Counted from the first letter of the stretch, positions 52,533 through 61,845 are shown. The stretch is DNA of 64,000 nucleotides from Emcibacter sp. (GCF_963675455.1 NZ_OY776217.1:496001-560000); one strand, 5' to 3'. Translations and numbers: made by a program. Notes: generated by a model not told the origin, from the sequence alone.

Positions 52533-53936
52533 TTATTTCCCGCCGGCAAGCGCCTTGAGGATGATGCTCCAGTGATCCAGCGCGCCGTAAAAGCCTGCCT
52601 TGGGGGCGCGTTCGTTAAGGCCGTGGGCATACATCTCGTCCGGGTCCATGAACAGGCCGGAAATGCCCCAGGTGGGCACGCCGTTGGTGCGGAAATGCAT
52701 GCCGTCGGTGCCGCCGGATTCCATATAGGGAATGATCTTCACGCCGGGATAGCGGCCGTGCACCGCTTTCGCCACCGCCGCCATAACGTCAGCCCGGGTT
52801 TCAGAGATAGGGCTTTCGATAAGGTCACTGATGAGTTTGAAGTCCAGCTTGTCATTGGCGACGATCCTTTTCAGCTCCTGCTCGATATGGGCCATACTCA
52901 CCCCCGGGAAGATACGGCAGTTGACGGTGGCGGTCGCCGATTGCGGCAGGGCGTTTTCCGCGTGTCCGCCGCGCAGCATGGTCACCACGCAGGTGGTGCG
53001 GGTGCTGCCCACATAGGAAGACTCCACCTCGAGCCGGTCGGACGCCGCTTTGTCCTCGGGGTTAGCGGCAAAGGCCAGCATGGCCTGGCCCAGCTCGCCG
53101 CCCAGCTGTTGGCCGGTTTCGCGGAAATAATCCAGTGTCATCTTGCTCCAGCGCACCGGGAAATGGTGGGCCTGGATCCGCGTGATGGCGTCGGCCAGAT
53201 CGTAAATGGCGTTGTCCGGGCGCGGGCGCGAGCTGTGGCCGCCGGGATTGGTCGCCGTCATTTCCCAGGTGGCATAGGTCTTTTCCGCCGCCTGCACCGC
53301 ATAGGTCACGGCCTTGCCGGACGGGTCCAGATCGCCGCCGCCGGCATCCGTATTCAGGGCAAACCCGGCCTCGAGAAGGTCAGGCCGCGCGGCCAGCATG
53401 CGGGTAGAGATCATGCCACTTTCCTCATCGCCGGAAAAGGCGAGGTAAAGGTCCCGGTTGGGTACAAAACCTTCCTTTTTCAGCCGAATGAAGGTGGCGG
53501 TCGCCTGGGCGACGCCGAATTTATTATCGACGCTGCCGCGGCCGTAGAAATAATTGTCATCTTCGGTCAAACTGAAGGGGGCCCGTTCCCAATCGGCCGG
53601 ATTGGCCTCGACCACATCCATATGGCCAATGACCAGGATCGGCTTCTTGCCGCTTGAGCCGTCACCGCGAAAGCGGGCGATCAGCGCCGGAACGCCCTCT
53701 GTCATCACCACCTGCACATCACCCTCGGGAAAACCGGCGGCAATCAGTTCAGAGGCCAGATAGTGCGCGACCTTCGGCGCCCCGCCGGTGGTTTTGGAAC
53801 TGTCGATCTCGACAATATGCTTGTAGATCTCAAACGCCTTTTTGGCGTGCTCGGACGTGTGGTGGTCGGCCAGCGCCGTTACGGAGGTGAAACTAAAAAT
53901 GCCGAGAAAAGCCAGAACGGCGGGCAACAGGCGCAT
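52533..53936 (-). CDS. exported M20/M28-type metallopeptidase
   Basis: A 467-residue zinc peptidase with a signal peptide (RLLPAVLAFLGIFSFTSV, cleavage after ALA near residue 23). M20 family features are VIGHMDVVEA (metal-binding HxD), FYGRGSVDNKFGVAQA, AFSGDEESGM (catalytic EE), and later GGHSSRPRPDNAIY and SGGTDGMHFR. A dimerisation domain sits between. It likely acts in the periplasm as a carboxypeptidase or dipeptidase. RBS GAGGATAT precedes the ATG. The gene appears to be transcribed alone. Confidence 0.9.
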   Translation of the reverse strand: MRLLPAVLAFLGIFSFTSVTALADHHTSEHAKKAFEIYKHIVEIDSSKTTGGAPKVAHYLASELIAAGFPEGDVQVVMTEGVPALIARFRGDGSSGKKPILVIGHMDVVEANPADWERAPFSLTEDDNYFYGRGSVDNKFGVAQATATFIRLKKEGFVPNRDLYLAFSGDEESGMISTRMLAARPDLLEAGFALNTDAGGGDLDPSGKAVTYAVQAAEKTYATWEMTATNPGGHSSRPRPDNAIYDLADAITRIQAHHFPVRWSKMTLDYFRETGQQLGGELGQAMLAFAANPEDKAASDRLEVESSYVGSTRTTCVVTMLRGGHAENALPQSATATVNCRIFPGVSMAHIEQELKRIVANDKLDFKLISDLIESPISETRADVMAAVAKAVHGRYPGVKIIPYMESGGTDGMHFRTNGVPTWGISGLFMDPDEMYAHGLNERAPKAGFYGALDHWSIILKALAGGK

Positions 53937-54052
53937 GACGATATCCTCTTTATGTTTTTCTGTCAGGGCAGATATTGCTTATGAGCGTATGGCGGGCGGA
54001 GAAGGATGTCAATTGGGCAAAGGAAACTGCCAAGTCGGTTAGTTACCGACTA

Positions 54053-55753
54053 TCACAATTTCCAAACATCATAGTATGCATCATGAGCCATTTTGTTTAA
54101 ATGTGTTGTAACCTCTGTCTTTGTCCAGCTCTCTTGTTCTAGTATGTAGCTCGGACAACTTTCTTTATTTTGATTTAATATTGTTTTCTTTTCGTTGAAT
54201 GGCTTTTTGTCAAGCAAGCCATTCAAATTTTGATCAACAAAAATCAAATTCCCTAGAGATCCAATAATTTCTTCTGGATTATGAGCTTCATCAATTTGCG
54301 ACTGCGGGATGATATGTTCAATTGTTAAATCTGCATAATCAACTGAATACTTATAACCTTTACTGGTCGATATCTTCTCGAGGATATAACGGACAAGATT
54401 CTTTTGTTTAGAATTTGTATTTGTAAAAATTATCTGCCTAAATCCAACAACAAATTCATCATATACGGGCACCTTATCCCTCAATTTGTTTACAAATAAT
54501 TGAATCTCAGCTGCCGCAGTTTGCGAGTCATTGGCTTCAAATAGTTTTTGCGCAAATGCATTGTACATAGCAGATATCCCACCTGAAGAACGGGAGGAAG
54601 TAACTGCAGTAAACTTAAAGTGGAAGTTCTCTATTGCCCGAAGAGTATCTCTTAGCTTCGCAAGTTTAATAGTTTTTGATCTATACGCCCTGACTAACGA
54701 TAACACAGCAGGGATAGGTTGTGACAACTTAAACAACTGCATGGCCTCTAAGGATCTTGAGACCTCCCTCTCATTGACCTTCCATTCAAATGATGGTTCA
54801 TGTATTGAACGATATATTTTCGAATCTGAAACCAACCCTTCCAAATAGTCTTTAGACTTTGCTCTAGTGATTGTTTTTCGCATTACAGGAAAGAGTTTTT
54901 TTAAAGGTACGCTCTCATATCTAGATGCCCAAAAATGATAAATGAAAGTATCTGTTGATATATCTGCAGAAGATTGATGGATCGTGTCTAGTAATTTATT
55001 CCACCTAATTTTCATGTGATCAACGGATCCGGATTTCTTCATATGTTTAAAGAAGTGGTTTTTCACAAGATCAGTTAATGCTAGATCTTTTCCTCTAGTA
55101 TTTAATGTTTCGAAAATTAAATAGGCATCGTCTTCTTTTTCTAAAGTAATAAAAATTATATTCAGATTCAAAACTGAATCTCTGATATCAATTAATGCCT
55201 GTCTTTTATTATCTAGTTTATTTTCCTGAAGAATACCGGGATTCAAATCTATTGAATTTAAAATAACAGAAGTCTTTTGCTTGAATATTTCATGAGCACT
55301 CTTGAGATATTTTTCTTCTTCTTTGATCTCGTAGTCCAAATCCTCGGCGTCTTCAAATTTTTGAATAACCTCTTGAAAATATGGAAAAGAAGTCTCGGTT
55401 AGAAGGACATATTCACGTTTATTTTCTCGATCCGTTCTTTCAATTAACTGGTGAATACCTTGAGATAGATCCTCACACCCCAATTCATTGAAAGCATCCC
55501 TAATTACACATAAAAGAATCGTGATTGTTGTTAATCTTTGCTGACCATCAACAATTCCATATTGTTGTTTTGCCTTTTTAAACACAACCATTGAGCCAAT
55601 AAAATATTCATCGCCTCTGCTGCGTATTAAATCCTCCCAAAACTCATTGATATTGTCCTCATCCCAAGAATAAGGCCTTTGGAATCGTGGAATATGAAAG
55701 AAACTTCCCGCAAGAAGTGTATCTATATCTATATCCTTTGACTCAATTTTCAT
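54053..55753 (-). CDS. DUF262-DUF1524 protein, GmrSD-like (candidate defence nuclease)
   Basis: A 566-residue protein. The N-terminal DUF262 (ParB-like) domain has FHIPRFQRPYSWDEDNINEF and the catalytic-type motif YGIVDGQQRLTTITILL. The C-terminal DUF1524 domain is an HNH-type nuclease, with TIEHIIPQSQ, SLGNLIFVDQNLNGLLD and PFNEKK. This is the architecture of single-chain GmrSD type IV restriction enzymes, which use nucleotide hydrolysis to cut modified phage DNA. Sampled lines are near 30% G+C, far below the flanks, showing recent acquisition. A poly-G ribosome site (GGGGGGG) precedes the ATG. No methylase or other defence gene is beside it. Confidence 0.85.
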   Translation of the reverse strand: MKIESKDIDIDTLLAGSFFHIPRFQRPYSWDEDNINEFWEDLIRSRGDEYFIGSMVVFKKAKQQYGIVDGQQRLTTITILLCVIRDAFNELGCEDLSQGIHQLIERTDRENKREYVLLTETSFPYFQEVIQKFEDAEDLDYEIKEEEKYLKSAHEIFKQKTSVILNSIDLNPGILQENKLDNKRQALIDIRDSVLNLNIIFITLEKEDDAYLIFETLNTRGKDLALTDLVKNHFFKHMKKSGSVDHMKIRWNKLLDTIHQSSADISTDTFIYHFWASRYESVPLKKLFPVMRKTITRAKSKDYLEGLVSDSKIYRSIHEPSFEWKVNEREVSRSLEAMQLFKLSQPIPAVLSLVRAYRSKTIKLAKLRDTLRAIENFHFKFTAVTSSRSSGGISAMYNAFAQKLFEANDSQTAAAEIQLFVNKLRDKVPVYDEFVVGFRQIIFTNTNSKQKNLVRYILEKISTSKGYKYSVDYADLTIEHIIPQSQIDEAHNPEEIIGSLGNLIFVDQNLNGLLDKKPFNEKKTILNQNKESCPSYILEQESWTKTEVTTHLNKMAHDAYYDVWKL

Positions 55754-55930
55754 GTCCCCCCCATATCCTCAGCTAAATTTTTAATATGTCACCTTTAATA
55801 CACGTTAAGAACCTATAGTAGCATATATCGAATTTGATCTCGCCTATTTTTACACCTGCCTCGCCTATTTCAAGTTTTAACAGGAACTCATGTATACCCC
55901 ACTCAGTTCCACCCGATTTACCCCCCCACC
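55754..55930. promoter_or_regulatory. AT-rich promoter region with an 11-base direct repeat
   Basis: About 180 bases between the DUF262 gene and the cupin gene. CTCGCCTATTT occurs at 55839-55849 and again at 55860-55870, 21 bases apart, two turns of the helix. The minus-strand promoter for the DUF262 gene should lie nearer its start, with TATTAA near 55790 a weak -10 candidate. Confidence 0.35.
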
Positions 55931-56281
55931 CTACTCCTCGTAAATCACATAAAGCTTGCGGACCGAACCCACGGTTTCCCAGGTGCCTTCAAAACCGGCA
56001 GAGACGGTGAAATGATCGCCCGCTTTCAGGTGGATCGCCTCACCGCCCTGTTCGGTCAGGATCGCTTCGCCCTCCAGAATGGTGCAAAATTCATCCTCGG
56101 TATAGGACACATTCCATTTGCCCGCGTCCGAGGCCCAGATGCCGACAAACATATTTTCTTTGGCATTGGTATACTGGTTGACGGTCATCTGCATCGGCGA
56201 TCCGGAAATCAACCGGTCCGGGCTGACCGGTTCGCGCTCGCCGGAGACGGCATCTGCATCAATTCTCTGGAATTTTGACAT
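55931..56281 (-). CDS. cupin domain protein (DUF861-like)
   Basis: A 116-residue single-cupin protein. The barrel carries NVSYTEDEFCTILEGEAIL and LKAGDHFTVSAGFEGTWE. The usual histidines of cupin motif 1 are largely absent, as in the DUF861/ethanolamine-utilisation-like group, so metal binding is uncertain. RBS AAAGGGAG precedes the ATG. It is a single gene next to the acquired DUF262 gene, but its base composition matches the host. Confidence 0.82.
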   Translation of the reverse strand: MSKFQRIDADAVSGEREPVSPDRLISGSPMQMTVNQYTNAKENMFVGIWASDAGKWNVSYTEDEFCTILEGEAILTEQGGEAIHLKAGDHFTVSAGFEGTWETVGSVRKLYVIYEE

Positions 56282-56454
56282 CGGACTGCTCCCTTTAAAC
56301 TCTGTCTTTCGTTCTTATACGACAGGCCCCCGACGCCGCCAACCGGATTTTGGGCCAAATTTTAAGCTTGTCTGCGCCCCCTGTTCTGGCCTAGTCTTTT
56401 CATCCGGGGGGCGACGATCCTGCCTGCCCGCTGTAACCGGAGGTGGAGATTAAA

Positions 56455-58434
56455 ATGACGATAAGGACATTGGTACTGGGGGCGTTGTTTCTGTCCCCGT
56501 TTCTTGCGGGCTGCGACAAGAAGGAGGAGAGCGCCGACACGGTCATCCTCAACGCGACAATCTATACGGCAAACGACAGCCGGGAAATGGCCACGGCGCT
56601 GGCCGTCCGCGACGGGGTCTTTGTCTATGTGGGTGACGAGAAATCGGCCGCGGCCTATATCGGCGCCGATACCAAAATCACCACCCTCGACGGCGACCTG
56701 ATCCTGCCCGGCCTGCATGACAACCATATCCACCCCAGCGGTCTTGTGGAGTTTGAACGCTGCGACCTGGAAAGCACGCCCATGAACCTGAGCGAACTGT
56801 CCGCCTTCATGGCCGACTGTATCGAGCGGCTGCAACCGGAACCCGGCAGCTGGCTGGTCGGCGAACAATGGTCCTTTGCGCTCGGCAATACACCGACGGC
56901 GGAATTCAAGACCATTCGCCAGGCCCTTGATGCGGCCTCCCCTGATATCCCGATTACCCTGGCCGGCAACGACGGTCACCACGGGGCCTATAATTCGGCC
57001 GGTCTGGCCCTGGCCAAATCAAAAGACGGCGAGGTCATTGGCCTCAGCAAGGCCACCCTGCAGAGTGATTTCGCCGACTACCGGGTCACCATCGGCGTTG
57101 ATAATGCCGGCGAACCGGACGGCATGGTTAACGAACAGGCCCGCAGCCTGATCTCTCCCTACAGCATGCTGGACGGGGATATGAGCACGATCATCGAACT
57201 TGCCGGCCAGATCCCGGCCCGGCTCAATTCCATCGGTATTACCTCGATCCGGGAGGCCGCCTATAGCGCCGCCCTCGCGCCCGTTTATGACAAACTTGCC
57301 GAAGATGACGAACTGCCGCTGCGGATCACCCTGGCGCAATTTTACAATCCGCTGGATTTTGCCGACGAAAACGGCGCGGTTGACTGGACGGCCCTGTCGG
57401 AAAAGGCCGCCGCGGTCCGGGATCACTACAAGTCCTATGACCGGATCAAGGCCGACAGCATGAAAATGTTCATGGACGGGGTGTCGGAAGGCAACCCGCT
57501 GGCGGTGCCGCCGGGCCTGCCCAACGCGGCCAAACTGACCCCCTACAAGCAGCCGATCTTCACCTGGGACGAGGAAAAAGGCGAACTGCAGCTGACCGGC
57601 TATGTGGATCCCGACAGCCCGGTCTGTCAGGGTGACAAGACGGATGCCGCCGCCTTCATGGCGAAATACGGCTTCCACCCGGACCAGTGTATTGTCAGCC
57701 GTGGCGTGCTGGAAAGCCCGCGCGATATCGAACTGGAATTCATCCGCCGTTTCGATGCGGAAGGCTACGCCCTGCACCTGCATGTGATCGGCGACCGGGC
57801 GGTGCGGACCGCCCTTGACGGGCTGGAACAGGCCCGCAAGGCCAACGGCCCGGCGCGCATGCCCCATGCCCTCGCCCATATCCAGTTTGTCCACCCGGAC
57901 GATATCCAGCGCATCGGCGACCTTGGGCTGTATCTGGCCTATACCTATGCCTGGATTGTCACCGATCCCGAATATGACATGACGGTGATGCCGTTCATCG
58001 ATGAAATCAAGGATGCCCGCGACCTGTACCGGGACGACTATTACAGCTTCACCCAGGCCTATCCGGTCAGAAGCACCAAACAGGCCGGCGCCACCCTGGT
58101 GGCCGGGTCCGATGCGCCGGTAGACACCCGCGACCCGCGCCCCTTCATCAATATACAGCAGGCGGTGACCCGGGCCGGGATCACGGGGCTGCCCTATAAT
58201 GAAAAGGAAAGTGTGTCCATTCAGGACGCCATCGACGCCTATACCATCAACGGCGCCCGGGCCATGAGCCAGGACGACATCACCGGCTCCATCGAGGTCG
58301 GCAAGAAAGCCGACTTTATCCTGCTCGACCGCAATATCATTGACCTCGCCGGCAGCAACCCGACCCAGATCAGCCAGACCCGGGTCAGGGCCACCTGGTT
58401 TGACGGCGACCTGGTCTATGAGGCCAGTGAATAA
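56455..58434 (+). CDS. amidohydrolase family lipoprotein (YtcJ-like)
   Basis: A 659-residue metal-dependent hydrolase of the Amidohydrolase_3/YtcJ group. The N-terminus TIRTLVLGALFLSPFLAGC is a lipoprotein signal with lipobox LAGC, so the enzyme is anchored in the envelope. The barrel has DLILPGLHDNHIHPSG (HxH metal site), TLAGNDGHHGAYNS, HLHVIGDRAVRTALDG and GSDAPVDTRDPRPF (catalytic aspartate). The start ATG at 56455 has GGAGGTGGAG upstream. The substrate is unknown; the family includes N-substituted formamide and carbamate deformylases. Confidence 0.88.
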   Translation: MTIRTLVLGALFLSPFLAGCDKKEESADTVILNATIYTANDSREMATALAVRDGVFVYVGDEKSAAAYIGADTKITTLDGDLILPGLHDNHIHPSGLVEFERCDLESTPMNLSELSAFMADCIERLQPEPGSWLVGEQWSFALGNTPTAEFKTIRQALDAASPDIPITLAGNDGHHGAYNSAGLALAKSKDGEVIGLSKATLQSDFADYRVTIGVDNAGEPDGMVNEQARSLISPYSMLDGDMSTIIELAGQIPARLNSIGITSIREAAYSAALAPVYDKLAEDDELPLRITLAQFYNPLDFADENGAVDWTALSEKAAAVRDHYKSYDRIKADSMKMFMDGVSEGNPLAVPPGLPNAAKLTPYKQPIFTWDEEKGELQLTGYVDPDSPVCQGDKTDAAAFMAKYGFHPDQCIVSRGVLESPRDIELEFIRRFDAEGYALHLHVIGDRAVRTALDGLEQARKANGPARMPHALAHIQFVHPDDIQRIGDLGLYLAYTYAWIVTDPEYDMTVMPFIDEIKDARDLYRDDYYSFTQAYPVRSTKQAGATLVAGSDAPVDTRDPRPFINIQQAVTRAGITGLPYNEKESVSIQDAIDAYTINGARAMSQDDITGSIEVGKKADFILLDRNIIDLAGSNPTQISQTRVRATWFDGDLVYEASE

Positions 58435-58458
58435 AGCCGGTAAATAAGACCGGGAAAC

Positions 58459-58491
58459 AAATAAAGGGGGCCGCTGGCCCCCTTTCTCTTT
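58459..58491 (+). terminator. terminator after the amidohydrolase gene
   Basis: AAAGGGGGCC-GCT-GGCCCCCTTT followed by CTCTTTTTC at 58464-58493. It may also end the outer-membrane protein gene coming from the other side. Confidence 0.85.
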
Positions 58492-58517
58492 TTCAGGCGA
58501 ACATTGCCGGACGCAGA

Positions 58518-59192
58518 TTAAAAGGTATAACCGGCGGACAGGCTGACTTTGTTGGAAAAGATCACCTCGCTATATTCATCGCTGAGAAAATAACCGCTGG
58601 CGTTCAGGCCCAGGGTCCAGCCCGAGCCCGGGAATTTATAATAGGCCCCGGCCGTCAGGCCGAAGGCTGTCTCGTTATCGGAGGTCTTGTAATTGACCGG
58701 ACCTTCTGCACCGGTGTCCTGGTCCCAGGTGACTTCATAGCTGCCGGAACGGCTGCCGATCATCGGGCCGATGAAATAGGCCAGCCGGCCGCCGTTGTCA
58801 TGTTCCGAGATGCCGCCCACAACCAGCGAAACCGTATAAAAGGACAGCGTTTCCCGTCTTTCTCCGGTGAAGGTCTCGCCGGAGAAAGTTTCGCTGAGAT
58901 CTTTGGAAGAGGCCAGCCCGAAGGTGGCATTGGCATTGACCCCCAGGGACAGGCCGCCCCAGACTTTTTTCAGATACAGGGCATCGACCCCAAGCCCGAA
59001 ATGATTTTTATCCCGGTAGTTTTCGTCCTGGATATAGGCCAGGTTGCCGCCGATAAAGGCGAAGGAGTCAGAGGGGCTCTCCTCAGCCTGTGCATGTGAA
59101 AGTGAAGCAGCCGCCAGCAATACTGACATGGTTGTTGCGGATATGAAACGAAGATTTTTATGATTTTTTTTCAAGAGGTTATTCCCCATCAT
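58518..59192 (-). CDS. outer-membrane beta-barrel protein of unknown function
   Basis: A 224-residue exported protein. Signal peptide residues LRFISATTMSVLLAAASLS are followed by cleavage near AQA. The mature part alternates polar and aromatic residues in short strands (GLSLGVNANATFG, LSFYTVSLVVGG, LAYFIGPMIGSRSG, FGLTAGAYYKF) and ends in AGYTF, the terminal phenylalanine that is the outer-membrane insertion signal. No specific family was recognised. Either of two adjacent ATG codons could be the start. Confidence 0.78.
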   Translation of the reverse strand: MMGNNLLKKNHKNLRFISATTMSVLLAAASLSHAQAEESPSDSFAFIGGNLAYIQDENYRDKNHFGLGVDALYLKKVWGGLSLGVNANATFGLASSKDLSETFSGETFTGERRETLSFYTVSLVVGGISEHDNGGRLAYFIGPMIGSRSGSYEVTWDQDTGAEGPVNYKTSDNETAFGLTAGAYYKFPGSGWTLGLNASGYFLSDEYSEVIFSNKVSLSAGYTF

Positions 59193-59332
59193 TATGTGAT
59201 TGAATGTGGGTCCTTTGTACCGGCAGGGGGATATATGACAATATTGTTACAGTAACAGTTTCGTATGTTACGGTTACAGGCTGGCGGGTTCACAAAATCG
59301 CCTGATTCCTGTGCCGGGCCGCCTAACCGTCA

Positions 59333-60169
59333 TCAATGATCCAGACGGTCTTTATAACGGCGGCTGGCGCGCAGGATTTCACCATTTTTGAGTTTCACGT
59401 TCAAATCACCGCCGGCCAGCGGTGAGGTCTCCATAATAGTGGCGCGGTTGACAATATAAGACCGGTGAATACGAACCACATCGCAGCCATAGTCCCGGAG
59501 CAGTTTTTCCAGCTCCGCCAGGGTAATCCGCGCCAGCTGTGTCCCGGACCGCGAGATAATGTCCACATAATTCCCGGCGGCTTTGGCAAAGAGGAACTCG
59601 TAAGGATGGAGCAGAATGGTGGTCGCCCCGCTTTTCAGGACAACAGGCGCTTTCTCCCGGCCCGCTTTTCCGGCCATCTTAACCTGCCGCTGCAATTTAT
59701 GCAGGGTGAAATAAAGCAGGAAGCTCACCAGGTCCTTGCGATATTCATAGAGAGCCTCACTGAAACCGGTCGTGAAGAAAACGTAAGAGCCATCAAACAG
59801 GATTGGCCAGGCCACCTTCCGTATCATCACCATGATCATCACATGCAGCACGGAAAAGACCAGGCTCGCCCCGATATAGGGGACAAGGGCCCTTTGCCAT
59901 GTACCGCGTGTCAGCGGCATTTTGTCAAAAAACACAAAAACCGGGGCCAGCAGCAGGATAATGGCCAAGGCGCTTGAGAATTCAGTCACGAGGGGATCGG
60001 CGAGGGGAAGGTCGCGGCCATAGCCCCGCGCATCAGACATCTTCGTCATGACATTAACAACGGCAATAACAACTGTCGCCATCACAAGTAGATGTATCAG
60101 TCTATCCCGCAGCAGGGTCTGCACCACCGCGGCCCAACATGTCCGGATTGTTACCATGAGTCTCAGCAT
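59333..60169 (-). CDS. membrane-anchored LytTR transcriptional regulator
   Basis: About 279 residues. The N-terminal half has four hydrophobic helices (HLLVMATVVIAVVNVM, SALAIILLLAPVFVFF, GASLVFSVLHVMIMVM and a further one). The C-terminal LytTR DNA-binding domain has YEFLFAKAAGNYVDIISRSG, CDVVRIHRSYIVNRATI and LRASRRYKDRLDH. The start at 60169 is chosen because upstream sequence reads as non-coding; an ATG at 60157 is also possible. It is divergent from the acyltransferase gene, so it may regulate that gene from the membrane. Confidence 0.85.
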   Translation of the reverse strand: MLRLMVTIRTCWAAVVQTLLRDRLIHLLVMATVVIAVVNVMTKMSDARGYGRDLPLADPLVTEFSSALAIILLLAPVFVFFDKMPLTRGTWQRALVPYIGASLVFSVLHVMIMVMIRKVAWPILFDGSYVFFTTGFSEALYEYRKDLVSFLLYFTLHKLQRQVKMAGKAGREKAPVVLKSGATTILLHPYEFLFAKAAGNYVDIISRSGTQLARITLAELEKLLRDYGCDVVRIHRSYIVNRATIMETSPLAGGDLNVKLKNGEILRASRRYKDRLDH

Positions 60170-60369
60170 ACGCCAATGAGGATGTGGTGAAAAGCAACAA
60201 AACACCAACGACTTACCGCTCACCCCAAGGAACTTACCGCTTATCCCTCCCCCTGAAACCGGCACAACCGCTTGTCCCGGACTGGCTCCATTGAAACCGG
60301 GATCCGTGCAGGCGCCTGTTCCTTCTGCCACAGTGCCGATCAATAACCGCAACTGCACTGGAGCCTGAC
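60170..60369. promoter_or_regulatory. divergent promoter region of LytTR gene and acyltransferase gene
   Basis: About 200 bases between the two divergent genes. CTTACCGCTCACCCCAAGG and, 23 bases on, CTTACCGCTTATCCCTCCC begin with the same nine bases (60212 and 60235). LytTR proteins commonly bind pairs of direct repeats with about 22-23 base spacing, so these may be the regulator's sites. Confidence 0.5.
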
Positions 60370-61554
60370 ATGGACAAGACCTCAACCCGGCGTTATGACC
60401 TGGACTGGATCAGGGTAATCGCCTTTGGTATCCTGATTTTTTATCATATCGGCATGTTCTTCAACAGCGAGGGCTGGCATGTCAAAAGCGTGCATATGAA
60501 TGACACCGTCGATCATTTTATGTGGCTGTCGAGCCCGTTCCGGATGTCGCTGCTGTTTCTGATTTCGGGAGTGGCGCTTCGCTATGCAACCGACAAGACT
60601 ACTTCCGTCCGCCGTTTTGCCGGCCGCCGGTTTGGCCGCCTCTTCATCCCGCTGGTCTTCGGCATGCTGGTGATTGTGACGCCGCAAGCCTATTTCGAGC
60701 TGCTGGCAAAAGGTGAACTCACCCCCGGCTATCTGGATTTTTACGGGCGCTATCTGTCCGGTGAGGAGAGTTTTTCCATCACCGTGCCGACCTGGAACCA
60801 CCTCTGGTATGTGGTCTATCTTCTGGTCTATACCCTGCTGCTTCTGCCGCTGCTGCCGGTTGTGCGGAAACTGGCGGATATGCTGGACCGGCCCTGGTTC
60901 GGCAGAATGATGGGCGGCGGACGCCTGCTTGTCCTGCCCGCGGCAATCTTCATCACCTGTCGCTTTACCACCGATATGGATTTCCCGGAAAATCATGCCC
61001 TGTGGGGCGACTGGGGAGCACACGCCCGCTATGGCAGCTATTTCCTGATCGGATTCCTGCTGGCCAAGAACGTGATTTTCTGGGACGTGCTCGCCCGGAC
61101 CTGGCGGATCGCGGCGGCAGGCACACTTGTCCTGGCCGTCAGCCTGTCGCTGCTATGGGCCAACTGGGACAACTGGTTCGACGGCATCACCTGGATCGAG
61201 AATATCGTCCGCGCCCTGCGGCCGCTCTATGCCTGGGTGATCATCATGGCCATCCTCGGCGCCGGACAGGCGTATCTCAACCGGCCGGGCAAATGGCTGA
61301 GCTACTGCACCGAAGCGGTGTTCCCCTGGTATATCCTGCACCAGACCCTGATCGTGGTCACCGGCGCCCTGATCGATCCGATGGGACTGGGCATATGGAC
61401 GGAGTTTTTCCTGATTATGGTGGTGACGATCGGGGGCTGCCTCGTGATCCATGAGTATCTCATCCGGCGAACACCTCTCCTGCGCCCGTTGTTCGGGGTG
61501 CCGATGATGGCCAGGGAACGGGTGATGCCCGCCCAGCCCCAGATCGCGGAATAG
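60370..61554 (+). CDS. acyltransferase family (Acyltransferase_3) membrane protein
   Basis: A 394-residue multi-pass membrane acyltransferase of the OafA/OpgC group. It opens with RYDLDWIRVIAFGILIFYHI, holding the conserved arginine and the catalytic-type histidine, and has GVALRYATDKTTSVRRFAGRR with the conserved arginines. About ten helices follow. It would move an acyl group onto a glycan or lipid. RBS GGAG precedes the ATG. It pairs divergently with a LytTR regulator gene, a recurring arrangement. Confidence 0.86.
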   Translation: MDKTSTRRYDLDWIRVIAFGILIFYHIGMFFNSEGWHVKSVHMNDTVDHFMWLSSPFRMSLLFLISGVALRYATDKTTSVRRFAGRRFGRLFIPLVFGMLVIVTPQAYFELLAKGELTPGYLDFYGRYLSGEESFSITVPTWNHLWYVVYLLVYTLLLLPLLPVVRKLADMLDRPWFGRMMGGGRLLVLPAAIFITCRFTTDMDFPENHALWGDWGAHARYGSYFLIGFLLAKNVIFWDVLARTWRIAAAGTLVLAVSLSLLWANWDNWFDGITWIENIVRALRPLYAWVIIMAILGAGQAYLNRPGKWLSYCTEAVFPWYILHQTLIVVTGALIDPMGLGIWTEFFLIMVVTIGGCLVIHEYLIRRTPLLRPLFGVPMMARERVMPAQPQIAE

Positions 61555-61576
61555 AATTTTTGTCGATAGAGTGAAT

Positions 61577-61619
61577 AAAAAGCCGGGTCCAGAGATTAAA
61601 ATTTGGCCCGGCTTTTTGG
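61577..61619. terminator. bidirectional terminator between acyltransferase and tRNA genes
   Basis: AAAAAGCCGGG (61577) and CCCGGCTTTTT face each other around about 20 AT-rich bases. The hairpin can end the acyltransferase transcript and, on the minus strand, the tRNA transcript, which ends 4 bases away. Confidence 0.85.
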
Positions 61620-61621
61620 AA

Positions 61622-61698
61622 TGGTGATCCCGGCGCGATTCGAACGCGCGACCCCCAGATTAGGAATCTGGTGCTCTATCCTGCTGAGCTACGGGACC
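61622..61698 (-). tRNA. tRNA-Arg (anticodon CCT)
   Basis: A 77-base tRNA on the minus strand. The acceptor stem GGTCCCG pairs with CGGGATC (one G-T pair), the discriminator is A, and CCA is encoded. D-arm GCTC...GAGC, anticodon arm CCAGA-TTCCTAA-TCTGG with CCT at the centre, variable loop GGGTC and T-arm GCGCG-TTCGAAT-CGCGC all fit. It reads AGG codons. Confidence 0.96.
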
Positions 61699-61845
61699 CT
61701 CCTCAAAAGTGAATAAAGTGATGCCCAAAAGCTCACCTCAAGTCAACCATATTGTGGCTGATACCTCTGTATACTTTATTTCCCCGTTCCCCCGGTCTAT
61801 CCTGTCTTCCCGGCAAACAATCACAATAACTAATCGAGTACTCCC

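Noticed and set aside
54033..54051. AGTCGGT/ACCGACT hairpin as a target-site duplication of the DUF262 insert
   Set aside because: It is an inverted, not direct, repeat and has no copy at the other edge. At most it is a weak terminator without a T run.
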